Positions 37,901 to 44,655 of a stretch of 64,000 nt of DNA are shown one piece after another; the first letter of the stretch is position 1, and every line of letters begins with the position of its first letter. This DNA is from Pseudomonas helmanticensis (GTDB taxonomy: Bacteria > Pseudomonadota > Gammaproteobacteria > Pseudomonadales > Pseudomonadaceae), in NCBI RefSeq assembly GCF_900182985.1, contig NZ_FXUY01000001.1, positions 4,158,501 through 4,222,500 of the forward strand. Direction: 5' to 3'. Both the position numbers and the translations under genes were made by a program. The notes under the pieces were generated by a model. It saw only the letters and a program-made list of their open reading frames with translations. It had not been told where the DNA came from and did no database searches.

Positions 37901-40900
37901 ACCGCGACTGTTGGTGCGCCAGTGACCGGTTCGCCGGTCGTCGTGACACTGTCGAACGGTCAGAACATCACCATCGAAGTGGGTAAAACCACCGGCACGG
38001 TCACTACCACCGCGCCAAACGACGTGTTGACGGGTCATGCTCCGCTGACCAACTCGATCACTGGCGTGACCGGTGGCAACTACGAAAATCTGGTTGCCGA
38101 TAAAACGCCGGTCAGCACCAATGTGACCGACACGGTCGACACCACCAACCTGTCGCTGACCGCGACCGGTTCCGTGGCCGAGGGCGGTTCGATCGTTTAC
38201 ACCGCGACCCTGACCAATGCTGCTGGCTCGCCAGTCACCGTGACCCTGTCGAACGGTGCCGTCATCACCATCGACGCGGGCAAAACTACCGGCACCGTGA
38301 CCGTTGCAGCGCCAGCCGACGACGTTTACAAAGACGCCGGCAACGTTCAAGCAACAATCAAGACCGCCACCGGCGGCAGCTTCGAAAGCCTGGTGACCAG
38401 CACTGCGCCAGCCATCACCAGCGTCACCGACACCATCGATACCACGACGGTGAAACTGACCGCGACAGGCACGGCGGCTGAAGGCGGCAACGTCGTCTAC
38501 ACAGCGACTGTCGGTGCCCCGGTGACCGGCTCGCCGGTTGTCGTGACACTGTCGAACGGTCAGACCATCACCATCGGTGTTGGCCAGACCACCGGCACCG
38601 CAACCACCACGGCGCCAAACGACGCATTGACTGGCCACGCTCCGTTGACCAATGCCATCACCAACGTCAGCGGCGGCAACTACGAGAATCTCGTCGCCGA
38701 CAAGACGCCGGTCAGCACCACCGTCACCGATACCATCGACACCACTAATCTGACTCTCAGCGCGACAGGCACCGTGGCCGAGGGCGGTTCGATCGTCTAC
38801 ACCGCGACATTGACCAACGCCGCTGGCTCGCCAGTCACCGTGACCTTGTCGAACGGCGCAGTGATCACCATCGAGGCCGGCAAAACCACCGGCACCGTGA
38901 CTGTTGCAGCGCCAGCCGACGACGTCTACAAAGATGCCGGCCCTGTGCAGGCAACGATCAGCACCGCCACCGGTGGCAACTTCGAAAACCTGGTGCCGAG
39001 CACGACGCCGGCCATCACCAGCGTCACCGACACCATCGACACCACCAGCGTGAAGTTGACGGCAACGGCTACAGCGGCAGAGGGCGGTAACGTCGTCTAC
39101 ACCGCCACCGTTGGTGCGCCTGTTACTGGCTCGCCGGTCGTCGTGACACTGTCGAACGGTCAGACCATCACCATTGGTGTTGGCCAGACCACCGGCACCG
39201 TGACCACCACCGCGCCAAATGACGCATTGACCGGTCATGCACCACTGACCAACTCGATCACCAACGTAACGGGCGGCAACTACGAAAACCTCGTGGCCGA
39301 CAAGACCCCGGTCAGCACCACGGTGACCGACACCATCGACACTACCAACCTGTCGCTCTCTGCGACCGGCACCGTGGCCGAAGGTGGCCAGATCACCTAC
39401 ACCGCGACCCTGACCAACGCCGCCGGCTCGCCAGTGACCGTGACGTTGAGCAATGGTGCGGTAATCACCATCGACGCCGGCAAAACCACTGGCACCGTGA
39501 CCGTTGCAGCTCCGGCCGACGACGTCTACAAAGACGCCGGCAATGTGCAAGCCACGATTAAAACCGCCACCGGTGGCAGTTTCGAAAACCTGGTGACCAG
39601 CACAACGCCTGCCGTGACCAGCGTCACCGACACGATCGACACCACCACGGTGAAACTGACCGCAACCGGCACCGCAGCTGAAGGCGGTAACGTCGTCTAC
39701 ACCGCCACAGTCGGTGCAGCTGTGACCGGCGCGCCGGTTGTCGTGACCCTGTCGAACGGTCAAACCATCACCATCGACATCGGCAAAACCACTGGCACCG
39801 TGACTAGCATCGCACCGAACGATGCGCTGACTGGCCACGCACCACTGACCAACGCGATCACCAATGTCAGCGGCGGTAACTACGAAAACCTGGTCGCCGA
39901 CAAAACCCCGGTCAGCACTACCGTGACCGACACCGTCGACACCACCAACCTGACGCTGTCCGCGACCGGCACCGTGGCCGAAGGTGGCCAGATCACCTAC
40001 ACCGCAACCCTGACCAACGCCGCTGGCTCGCCAGTGACCGTGACCCTGAGCAACGGCTCGGTGATCACCATCGACGCCGGCAAAACCACCGGCACCGTCA
40101 CGGTTGCGGCACCGGCTGACGACGTCTACAAAGACGCCGGCACCGTTCAAGCCACGATCAGCAACGCAACGGGCGGCAGCTTCGAAAACCTGGTGACCAG
40201 CAACACACCAGCCGTGACCAACGTCACCGACACCATCGACACCACGACTGTCAGCATCACCGGCAGCACCTCGGTGACCGAAGGCCAGACCGCCAGCTAC
40301 ACCGTCAGCCTGAACCACCCGGCGCAAACCGAAGTGACCCTGAAAATCGTCTACAGCGGCACCGCCGCCGACGGTTCGGACTTCACCGGTGTGTACACCG
40401 TGAAGATCCCGGCAGGTGCGAGCAGTGCGCAGTTCAACGTCGCCACCATCGATGACAAGATCACCGAAGGCACCGAGAACTTCGTGGTCAAGATCGATTC
40501 GGCCACCGGCGGCAACTTTGAGAATCTCGCGGTCAGCGCCACCAACGGCAGCGTCAGCACCTCGATCATCGACAACGACGCACCGCCGGTCATCGACCTC
40601 GACGCCAACAACTCCAGCGGCGCCACCGGTGCCGACTACAAGGTGACTTTCACCGAAAACACTCCGGGCGCGGGCGTGTCGATTGCCGACACCGATATCA
40701 AGATCACCGACCCGGACAGCACCATGCTGACCGGCGCCACTGTAGTGCTGACCAACCGTCAGGACGGCGATGCGCTGAACCTGGGCAACAGCGTCAACGG
40801 CATCACCATCAATGCCAACAGCACCAACGGCACCGTGACCCTGACCTTGTCGGGCAACGCGACGCTGGCCGACTACATGCAGGCGATCAAGAACATCAGC

Positions 40901-43900
40901 TTCACCAACAGCAGTGAAGACCCGAGCACCGTGCCGCGCATCATTACCGTCACCGTGACCGATGGCGGCAACTACTCCAACACCGCGACCACCACGGTCA
41001 ACGTGGTGGCGATCAACGATGCGCCGATCGCCGCACCGGTCAACGTCACCGGCACTGAAGACACGCCGCTGATCCTCGGCTGGTCGACCTTCGGTGTGAC
41101 GGATGTCGACAGCCCGGCGAGCAGCCTCGGGGTGAAAATCACCCAGCTGCCGGGCGAAGGCAAACTGCAGTATCTGGACGGTTCGACCTGGAAAGACGTC
41201 GCCAACAACCAGACCTTCAGCAAAGCCGATATCGACGCTGGCAAGCTGCGCTTCCTGCCGGATACCAACGAATCGGGTGTGAACGGTTACGGCGGCACTG
41301 GTCTGGGCAACAATCAGGCGGACTACGCGCAGATCAAGTTCCAGCCAACCGACGGCCAACTGCTGGGCAACACCGGCACGGTGAAAATCGACATCACGCC
41401 AGTCGCGGATGCGCCAACCGTCAGCGTCGCCGACAACAGCGTGAAGTCCACCGGGCTGATCAAGGAAGTCTGGACCGGTCTGTCGGGCCTTGGCACCGAC
41501 GGCAGCGGTGCGAATTCGACCACCCTGAAAAACGTCATCGACGGTGCGGGCACACCGAACACCAGCACCAACGTCAACAACGTGCAGTCCGACGGCAGCG
41601 TGACCGCCGGCACCGCGTCGAAGACTTCCGGCCTGATCTATCTGGAAGCCGGCAAGACCTACACTTTCAGTGGTGTCGGCGATGACAGCCTGCTGGTGAC
41701 CATTGGCGGCAAGAGCGTGGCCTCGACCACGTGGGGCGCGGGCGGCAACCTCAACGGTTCGTTCACCCCGACCACCAGCGGCTACTACACCCTGGACATC
41801 TACCACCACAACCAGAGCGGCCCGGGCAGCTACGACGTCAACCTGTCGGTCAACGGCAGCACGCCGATCGACCTGAGCAGCACTGGCGTGCCGATCTACA
41901 CCGGCGTGCAGGATCTGGTGAACTCCGGCGTGACCGTTTCCGATCTGCACGGCACCAATGGCGAAGGCTATTACGACGGCTACAAACTCAACACCGGCGC
42001 CGAAGGCACCACCGTCAAGCTGTCGGCGATCACTACCGCACTGACCGACACCGACGGTTCGGAAACCCTGAGCGTGAAGATCAGCGGCGCGCCGGTCGGT
42101 TCGGTGCTCAGCGATGGCGCCGGCCATAGCTTCACCGTCACCGCCACCAGCGGCGATGCCAACGTCACCGGCTGGAACCTCGGCAGCCTGACCGTGACGC
42201 CTCCGCCGTACTACAACGGCCAGTTCAACCTGACTGTGACCTCGACCTCCACCGAGCAGGTCGGCGGTTCGGCGAGCAGCACCGCGACCATTCCGGTCAG
42301 CGTGGTGCCGGCGGTTTACAACGCGATCGTGGCAACCTCGGCTGACGACACCGTCACTGGCACCGATGGCAACGACATCATCGTCGCCGACATCGGTGGT
42401 CTGACGGTGGTCCCGGGCACCAACTACAACATCGCCTTCATGGTCGACAGCTCCGGCAGTATGAGCAGTTCCTCGATCAACTCGGCCAAGGACTCGCTGA
42501 CAGCGGTGTTCAACACCCTCAAGCAGAGCTTGGGCGGCAGCAACTCGGGCACGGTGAACATCTTCCTGGTGGACTTCGATACCCAGGTCAACAAGTCGGT
42601 GTCGGTGAATCTCAACGACCCGAACGCGCTGACCCTGCTCAAATCCGTCCTCGACTCGATGAGTTCCGGTGGCGGCACCAACTACGAGGACGTGTTCAAG
42701 ACCACGGCCAACTGGTTCCAGAGCGCCGACGCTGTGGCGAACACTGGGGCGAAGAACCTCACGTACTTCATCACCGACGGCCAGCCGACCTACTACCAGA
42801 GCGGCGAGCAGACCAACCCGACGCTGTACGGCAGCGTGAAGTTCGACAGCGTGGTGACGACCAGCAATTACAAGCTGGGCGATACGTTCGCCACTTACAT
42901 CGACAACACGCACTACCTGACCATCAGTGCCGCCGGTGCTGCTGTTCTGCAGACGTATAAAAACGGCAGCTGGAACTGGAGCAGTCTGGGTACCGTACAC
43001 GCTCAGGGCGACGGCACTTACGAGCTGTCGAGCCTGGCAGGCAGCGGTAGCAGCACCACCTCGACCACCACCGACAACTCGACCAGCAGCTTCACGTTGC
43101 TCAGCGGTCTGTCGAACGTCGAAGCCATCGGTCTCAACAGTGGTGTCAGCCTCAACGATCTGAAACCGTACGATTCGGACAAAACCCCGCAGACCAACAT
43201 CGATCCGAAGGATCTGGCCAACTCGATCATCGGTCACACCGAAGCGACGCTGCCGGGTAACGACACCGTCAGCGGTGGCGACGGCAACGACATCCTGTTC
43301 GGCGATCTGGTCAGCTTCAACGGCATCGCCGGCGAGGGTTATCAGGCGATGCAGGCGTTCGTTGCGCAGCAGACCGGTGTCGACGTCAGCAAAGTCACCA
43401 CCAGCAACGTGCACCAGTACATTACCGAGCACTATCAGGCGTTCGATGTGTCCGGCGCGCATGACGGTAATGACACGCTGCTCGGCGGCGCGGGCAATGA
43501 CATCCTCTTCGGCTCGGGCGGCAACGATCTGCTCGACGGCGGCAAAGGCAATGACATCCTGCTCGGCGGTACCGGTAACGACACGCTGATCGGCGGTCAG
43601 GGCAACGACATCCTGATCGGTGGTTCCGGCGCCGACACCTTCGTCTGGAAGGCGGGCGACACCGGCAACGACGTGATCAAGGACTTCAAGGCCAGCGAAG
43701 GTGACCGCATCGATCTGCGCGATCTGTTGCAGGGCGAGACCGGCAGCACCATCGACAACTTCCTGAAGATCACCACGGTCGATGGCACGTCGTCGCTGCA
43801 AGTCAGCTCGGCGGGCAAGTTCAACTCGGCCGACGCCGCTGCGGCCACCCCGGACGTGACGATCAAACTGGAAGGCAACAACTGGTCGAGTGCCAACATT

Positions 43901-43957
43901 CACAACCTGATTGCCGGTAGCGACCCGACCATCAAGGTCGACCACAACAACAGCTGA
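25922..43957 (+). CDS. lapA: LapA: giant type I-secreted biofilm adhesin
   Basis: A 6011-residue adhesin, larger than Pf0-1 LapA (about 5200). Residues 1-115 form the retention module, with the LapG cleavage motif TAAG at 107-110 (DATAAGPS). A Gly/Ala linker leads to 46 repeats of about 100 residues (173 to about 4772). The C-terminal part has a Calx-beta-like unit (SVTEGQTASYTVSL, about 4775-4890), two cadherin-like units to about 5160, a PA14-like beta-sandwich (about 5175-5320), another beta unit, a von Willebrand A domain with an intact MIDAS (DSSGSMSSSS, about 5508), and RTX nonapeptides (GGAGNDILFG, GGKGNDILLGG) before the type I export signal. Ribosome site GGAGAG. It attaches cells to surfaces and stays anchored until LapG cuts it. 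Confidence 0.97.
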   Translation: MSSVVAIVKSIVGQVFVVSPEGVRRVLVEGDRLFVGDQIDTGLSGAVSLELADGRTLDLGRETQWSANAPDSSTDLAEATAQAAPSVAELQQAIAAGVDPTTALDATAAGPSAAGTGGAAGGGHSFVMLDAIAGRVDPTIGFPTAGINSAGQAAQNITGGQTTDTTTNALRESTLSLSATPTITEAGGVLVYTATLTQAPLTDLTITLSNGAVIVIPAGSTTGTVNVPLAPNDTVYNDPTQINVTVTGTTGGNGITVTPPTVPATTQVTDTIDTTTVTLTAGPSVTEGGQITYTATLTNPAQTPVTVTLSNGSTITIGAGQTTGTVNVPTPANDVYNNGSTVTTTITGTSGGNFENLVPNPTPAVTTITDSIDTTNLTLTATGTVVEGGQITYTATLTNPAQTPVTVTLSNGSTITIEAGKTSGSVNVPTVANDVYNNGGTVSTTITGASGGNFENLVPNTTPATTTVTDSIDTTSVSLTATGTVVEGGQITYTATLTNPAQTPVTITLSNGSTITIEAGKTTGSVNVPTAANDVYNNGSTVSTTITGTSGGNFENLVPNTTPATTTITDSIDDTNLSLTATGAVAEGGSIVYTATLTNPAGTPVTVTLSNGSVITIDAGKTTGSVTVAAPADDVYKDAGKVEVTIKDATGGNFENLVPSTVPAVTEVTDTIDTSTVKLTADSSVAEGGTVTYTATVGAPVTGSPVVVTLANGQSITIEVGKTTGTVTSTAPNDALTGNAPLTNSITGVTGGNYEDLVADKTPVSTTVTDVTDNTNLSLSATGSVAEGGQITYTATLTNAAGSPVTVTLSNGSVITIEAGKTTGTVTVAAPADDVYKDAGKVEVTIKDATGGNFENLVPSTVPAVTDVTDTVDTTTVKLTATESAAEGGTVTYTATVGAPVTGSPVVVTLANGQNITIEVGKTTGTVTTTAPNDALTGHAPITNAITGVSGGNYEDLVADKTPVSTTVTDTTDTTDLTLSATGTVAEGGQITYTATLTNAAGSPVTVTLSNGSVITIEAGKTTGTVTVAAPADDVYKDAGKVEVTIKDATGGNFENLVPSTVPAVTDVTDTIDTSTVKLTASETAAEGGTVTYTATVGAPVTGSPVVVTLANGQNITIEVGKTTGTVTTTAPNDALNGHTPLTNSITGVTGGNYENLVAEKTPVSTTVTDVTDTTNLTLSATGSVAEGGSIVYTATLTNPAGTPVTVTLSNGAVITIEAGKTAGTVTVAAPADDVYKDAGKVEVTIKDATGGNFENLVPSTVPAVTDVTDTIDTSTVKLTATETAAEGGTVTYTATVGAPVTGSPVVVTLANGQNITIEVGKTTGTVTTTAPNDVLAGHAPLTNSITNVSGGNYENLVADKTPVSTTVTDTVDTTTVSLTATGNVNEGGSIVYTATLTNPAGTPVTVTLSNGSVITIEAGKTTGTVTVAAPADDVYKDAGKVEVTIKGTDGGNFENLVANPTPAVTNVADTINTTHLTLSAESYVLEGTSITYTATLTNAAQTPVTVNLSNGQTITIEAGKTSGSVTIAAPSDDVYKDVSKLTVTMTDATGGNFEKLDVSKTPVSTTVNDTVDKTTLTLSASDTVSEGGQITYTATLSNPAGTAMTVTLANGAVINIAAGATSGSVNFAAPANTPYIDGGKVQTAIASHSGGNFELVDANRSAVVTTVTDTVDTTNISLSATGSVAEGGSIVYTATLTNPAGTAMSVTLSNGAVINIAKGATTGTATVAAPADDVYKDAGKVDASITKTTGGNFENLVVDKTPAVTDVTDTIDNSTVSLTATASTTEGGVVVYTASVTAPVTGAPVVVTLSNGQTITIPVGASSGSVNFTAPNDALAGGNTLSVKIDGASGGNYENLVADKTPAVTSVSDTIDTTNLSLTATGTVAEGGSIVYTATLTNPAGTPVTVTLSNGSVITIEAGKTTGTVTVAAPADDVYKDAGKVEVTIKDATGGNFENLVPSTTPAVTNVTDTIDTSTVKLTADTTVAEGGTVTYTATVGAPVTGSPVVVTLANGQSITIEVGKTTGTVTTTAPNDALNGQASLSNSITGVSGGNYENLVADKTPVSTGVTDTVDTTNLSLSATNSVAEGGSIIYTATLTNPAGTPVTVTLSNGAVITIEAGKTTGTVTVAAPADDVYKDAGKVEVTIKDATGGNFESLVPSTVPAVTEVTDTIDTTTVKLTATESAAEGGTVTYTATVGAPVTGAPVVVTLANGQNITIEVGKTTGTVTTTAPNDALTGHVPISNAITGVSGGNYENLVADKTPVSTTVTDTVDTTNLSLTATGTVAEGGSIVYTATLTNPAGTPVTVTLSNGAVITIEAGKTTGTVTVAAPADDVYKDAGKVEVTIKDTTGGNFENLVPSTTPAVTDVTDTIDTSTVKLTATESAAEGGTVTYTATVGAPVTGSPVVVTLANGQNITIEVGKTTGTVTTSAPNDALTGHAPLTNSITAVTGGNYENLVADKTPVSTTVTDIVDTTNLSLSATGSVNEGGQITYTATLTNAAGSPVTVTLSNGAVITIEAGKTTGTVTIDAPKDDVYKDAGTVEATIKGATGGDFESLVTNTAPAVTTVNDTIDTSTVSLTATANVAEGETVVYTATVTAPVTGAPVVVTLSNGQTITIAVGETTGTVNYVAPNSPLAGGSSLSVTIDGATGGNYEKLAVDGKSADTAVSDTTDTTNLNLTATESVAEGGSIVYTATLTNPAGTPVTVTLSNGAVITIEAGKTTGTVTVAAPADDVYKDAGKVEATIATATGGNFENLVPSTVPAVTNVTDTIDTTTVKLTATESAAEGGTVTYTATVGAPVTGSPVVVTLANGQNITIEVGKTTGTVTTTAPNDALTGHAPISNAITGVSGGNYENLVADKTPVSTNVTDTVDTTNLSLTATGSVAEGGSIVYTATLTNPAGTPVTVTLSNGSVITIEAGKTTGTVTVAAPADDVYKDAGKVEVTIKDATGGNFENLVPSTTPAVTDVTDTIDTSTVKLTATESAAEGGTVTYTATVGAPVTGSPVVVTLANGQNITIEVGKTTGTVTTIAPNDALTGHAPLTNAITDVSGGNYENLVADKTPVSTNVTDTVDTTNLSLTATGSVAEGGSIIYTATLTNAAGSPVTVTLSNGAVITIEAGKTTGTVSVPAPADDVYKDAGKVQATISTATGGNFESLVPSTVPAVTQVTDTIDTSTVKLTADTSVAEGGTVTYTATVGAPVTGSPVTVTLANGQNITIEVGKTTGTVTFTAPNDALTGHAPVTNSITGVTGGNYENLVADKTPVSTSVTDTVDTTNLTLSATGTVAEGGQITYTATLTNAAGSPVTVTLSNGSVITIEAGKTTGTVTVAAPADDVYKDAGKVEVTIKNATGGNFENLVPSTTPAVTDVTDTIDTSTVKLTADTSVAEGGTVTYTATVGAPVTGSPVTVTLANGQHITIEVGKTTGTVTTIAPNDALTGHAPISNAITGVTGGNYENLVADKTPVSTNVTDTVDTTNLSLTATGTVAEGGSIIYTATLTNAAGSPVTVTLSNGAVITIEAGKTTGTVTVAAPADDVYKDAGKVEATISTATGGNFESLVPSTVPAVTQVTDTIDTTTVKLTATESAAEGGTVTYTATVGAPVTGSPVVVTLANGQNITIEVGKTTGTVTTIAPNDALTGHAPISNAITGVTGGNYENLVADKTPVSTNVTDTVDTTNLSLTATGSVAEGGQITYTATLTNAAGSPVTVTLSNGAVITIEAGKTTGTVTVAAPADDVYKDAGKVEATISTATGGNFENLVPSTVPAVTQVTDTIDTTTVKLTATESAAEGGTVTYTATVGAPVTGSPVVVTLANGQNITIEVGKTTGTVTTIAPNDALTGHAPISNAITGVTGGNYENLVADKTPVSTNVTDTVDTTNLSLTATGSVAEGGSIVYTATLTNAAGSPVTVTLSNGAVITIDAGKTTGTVTVSAPADDVYKDAGNVQATIKTATGGNFENLVPSTTPAVTSVTDTIDTTTVKLTATTTAAEGGTVTYTATVGAPVTGSPVVVTLSNGQNITIEVGKTTGTVTTTAPNDVLTGHAPLTNSITGVTGGNYENLVADKTPVSTNVTDTVDTTNLSLTATGSVAEGGSIVYTATLTNAAGSPVTVTLSNGAVITIDAGKTTGTVTVAAPADDVYKDAGNVQATIKTATGGSFESLVTSTAPAITSVTDTIDTTTVKLTATGTAAEGGNVVYTATVGAPVTGSPVVVTLSNGQTITIGVGQTTGTATTTAPNDALTGHAPLTNAITNVSGGNYENLVADKTPVSTTVTDTIDTTNLTLSATGTVAEGGSIVYTATLTNAAGSPVTVTLSNGAVITIEAGKTTGTVTVAAPADDVYKDAGPVQATISTATGGNFENLVPSTTPAITSVTDTIDTTSVKLTATATAAEGGNVVYTATVGAPVTGSPVVVTLSNGQTITIGVGQTTGTVTTTAPNDALTGHAPLTNSITNVTGGNYENLVADKTPVSTTVTDTIDTTNLSLSATGTVAEGGQITYTATLTNAAGSPVTVTLSNGAVITIDAGKTTGTVTVAAPADDVYKDAGNVQATIKTATGGSFENLVTSTTPAVTSVTDTIDTTTVKLTATGTAAEGGNVVYTATVGAAVTGAPVVVTLSNGQTITIDIGKTTGTVTSIAPNDALTGHAPLTNAITNVSGGNYENLVADKTPVSTTVTDTVDTTNLTLSATGTVAEGGQITYTATLTNAAGSPVTVTLSNGSVITIDAGKTTGTVTVAAPADDVYKDAGTVQATISNATGGSFENLVTSNTPAVTNVTDTIDTTTVSITGSTSVTEGQTASYTVSLNHPAQTEVTLKIVYSGTAADGSDFTGVYTVKIPAGASSAQFNVATIDDKITEGTENFVVKIDSATGGNFENLAVSATNGSVSTSIIDNDAPPVIDLDANNSSGATGADYKVTFTENTPGAGVSIADTDIKITDPDSTMLTGATVVLTNRQDGDALNLGNSVNGITINANSTNGTVTLTLSGNATLADYMQAIKNISFTNSSEDPSTVPRIITVTVTDGGNYSNTATTTVNVVAINDAPIAAPVNVTGTEDTPLILGWSTFGVTDVDSPASSLGVKITQLPGEGKLQYLDGSTWKDVANNQTFSKADIDAGKLRFLPDTNESGVNGYGGTGLGNNQADYAQIKFQPTDGQLLGNTGTVKIDITPVADAPTVSVADNSVKSTGLIKEVWTGLSGLGTDGSGANSTTLKNVIDGAGTPNTSTNVNNVQSDGSVTAGTASKTSGLIYLEAGKTYTFSGVGDDSLLVTIGGKSVASTTWGAGGNLNGSFTPTTSGYYTLDIYHHNQSGPGSYDVNLSVNGSTPIDLSSTGVPIYTGVQDLVNSGVTVSDLHGTNGEGYYDGYKLNTGAEGTTVKLSAITTALTDTDGSETLSVKISGAPVGSVLSDGAGHSFTVTATSGDANVTGWNLGSLTVTPPPYYNGQFNLTVTSTSTEQVGGSASSTATIPVSVVPAVYNAIVATSADDTVTGTDGNDIIVADIGGLTVVPGTNYNIAFMVDSSGSMSSSSINSAKDSLTAVFNTLKQSLGGSNSGTVNIFLVDFDTQVNKSVSVNLNDPNALTLLKSVLDSMSSGGGTNYEDVFKTTANWFQSADAVANTGAKNLTYFITDGQPTYYQSGEQTNPTLYGSVKFDSVVTTSNYKLGDTFATYIDNTHYLTISAAGAAVLQTYKNGSWNWSSLGTVHAQGDGTYELSSLAGSGSSTTSTTTDNSTSSFTLLSGLSNVEAIGLNSGVSLNDLKPYDSDKTPQTNIDPKDLANSIIGHTEATLPGNDTVSGGDGNDILFGDLVSFNGIAGEGYQAMQAFVAQQTGVDVSKVTTSNVHQYITEHYQAFDVSGAHDGNDTLLGGAGNDILFGSGGNDLLDGGKGNDILLGGTGNDTLIGGQGNDILIGGSGADTFVWKAGDTGNDVIKDFKASEGDRIDLRDLLQGETGSTIDNFLKITTVDGTSSLQVSSAGKFNSADAAAATPDVTIKLEGNNWSSANIHNLIAGSDPTIKVDHNNS
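26438..40237 (+). repeat. 46 tandem repeats of about 300 bp within lapA
   Basis: The conserved E-G-G codon triplet recurs at 26474, then at 26780 and every 300 bases to 39980; only the first unit deviates (306 bases). Two unit types can be told apart. Type A has TATLTNPAGTPVTVTLSNG and DDVYKDAGKV; type B has TATVGAPVTGSPVVVTL and APNDALTGHAP. From 30980 to 39980 they strictly alternate, giving a 600-base higher-order unit. Some neighbouring units share long identical stretches (for example 37561-37680 and 38161-38280), a sign of recent duplication or gene conversion. Confidence 0.95.
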
Positions 43958-43969
43958 TGCGTGAACAAA

Positions 43970-43994
43970 ACGGCCGCCCTCATGGGGCGGCCGT
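43970..43994 (+). terminator. Hairpin after lapA
   Basis: ACGGCCGCCC and GGGCGGCCGT form a ten-base-pair GC-rich stem 12 bases after the lapA stop. The T-run is short and broken (CACGTTTGTG), so it is a likely but not ideal terminator. Confidence 0.6.
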
Positions 43995-44105
43995 CACGTT
44001 TGTGCTGTCCGGACCGGTGACGATTGCGTCGCCGCACCGCATACTCGCGCGCAGTTGGCTATGCTGCTGACAGCATGACGCTGGTTCATTTCTGAGGGAT
44101 GCTCA

Positions 44106-44444
44106 ATGTTTTACGTGCAACGCGATGCGCAAGGCCAGTTGATTCGCGTGGAAGCCGCGGCCTACGCCGAGGCCACGGAAACGCTGCCCGCCGACCACCA
44201 CGAAATCCAGGCGTGGTACGCCAACGAAGCCGTGGAAAACAGCCTCAAACAGCTCAAGCAGAGCGACTTTGAGATGATTCGGGTACTCGACGACCTGATT
44301 CAGGTGTTGACCCAGAAAGGCGTGATTCGCGTCACCGACCTGCCGCCGGCGGCGCAGGCCAAACTGATGGACCGGACCCAGGCGCGTGAAGCGTTGGGCG
44401 GCTTGAGCCAGTTGATCGATGAAGATGAAAGCGGGTTGATCTGA
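44106..44444 (+). CDS. Small conserved protein of the lap locus (unknown function)
   Basis: A 112-residue protein, MFYVQRDAQGQLIRVEAAAY, with a GAGGG ribosome site. It has no signal peptide or membrane segment; the middle (EAVENSLKQLKQSDFEMIRVLDDLIQVL) is helical and acidic. A small gene occupies the same place between lapA and lapD in Pf0-1. Relatives are often labelled 'tryptophan synthase subunit beta-like', but there is no TrpB fold or PLP lysine here, so I regard that name as misleading. A link to Lap function is positional only. Confidence 0.8.
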   Translation: MFYVQRDAQGQLIRVEAAAYAEATETLPADHHEIQAWYANEAVENSLKQLKQSDFEMIRVLDDLIQVLTQKGVIRVTDLPPAAQAKLMDRTQAREALGGLSQLIDEDESGLI

Positions 44445-44457
44445 TCCGCTCAGAATC

Positions 44458-44645
44458 AAAAGCCCCTCACCCCAGCCCTCTCCCGGAGGGAGAGGGAGCC
44501 GATCAAGTTGTGTGGCGCTATACATCGACCTGAAAAACCGGGTCGATTATGGATTCAAGACAAATCGCTCACGTCGGCGTACTTCCCGAATATCCCCCAA
44601 TCAGTCCCCTCTCCCTCTGGGAGAGGGCTAGGGTGAGGGTTGCTT
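44458..44645. repeat. Inverted pair of CCCTCACCC...GCCCTCTCCC elements
   Basis: The left arm (AAGCCCCTCACCCCAGCCCT with hairpin CCCTCTCCC-GGA-GGGAGAGGG, about 44459-44497) and the right arm (CCCTCTCCCTCTGGGAGAGG then GCTAGGGTGAGGG, about 44606-44641) are inverted copies of a REP-like family common in Pseudomonas. They fill the 211-base gap between two convergent genes and could end both transcripts. Confidence 0.8.
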
Positions 44646-44655
44646 TTGCGATGAC

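Noticed and set aside
26438..40237. CRISPR-like or other non-coding tandem array
   Set aside because: The 300-base units are in frame and encode Ig-like adhesin domains; no short repeats with unique spacers are present anywhere in the window.
32042..43945. A 3967-codon open frame antisense to lapA (and a 1649-codon one at 25919-30868)
   Set aside because: The repeats keep exact 300-base register, so any antisense frame without a stop in one unit stays open in all. Composition follows the sense codons, and lapA is unmistakable.
44106..44444. Tryptophan synthase beta subunit (a common database label for such proteins)
   Set aside because: At 112 residues it is far too short and lacks the PLP-binding lysine and fold of TrpB.
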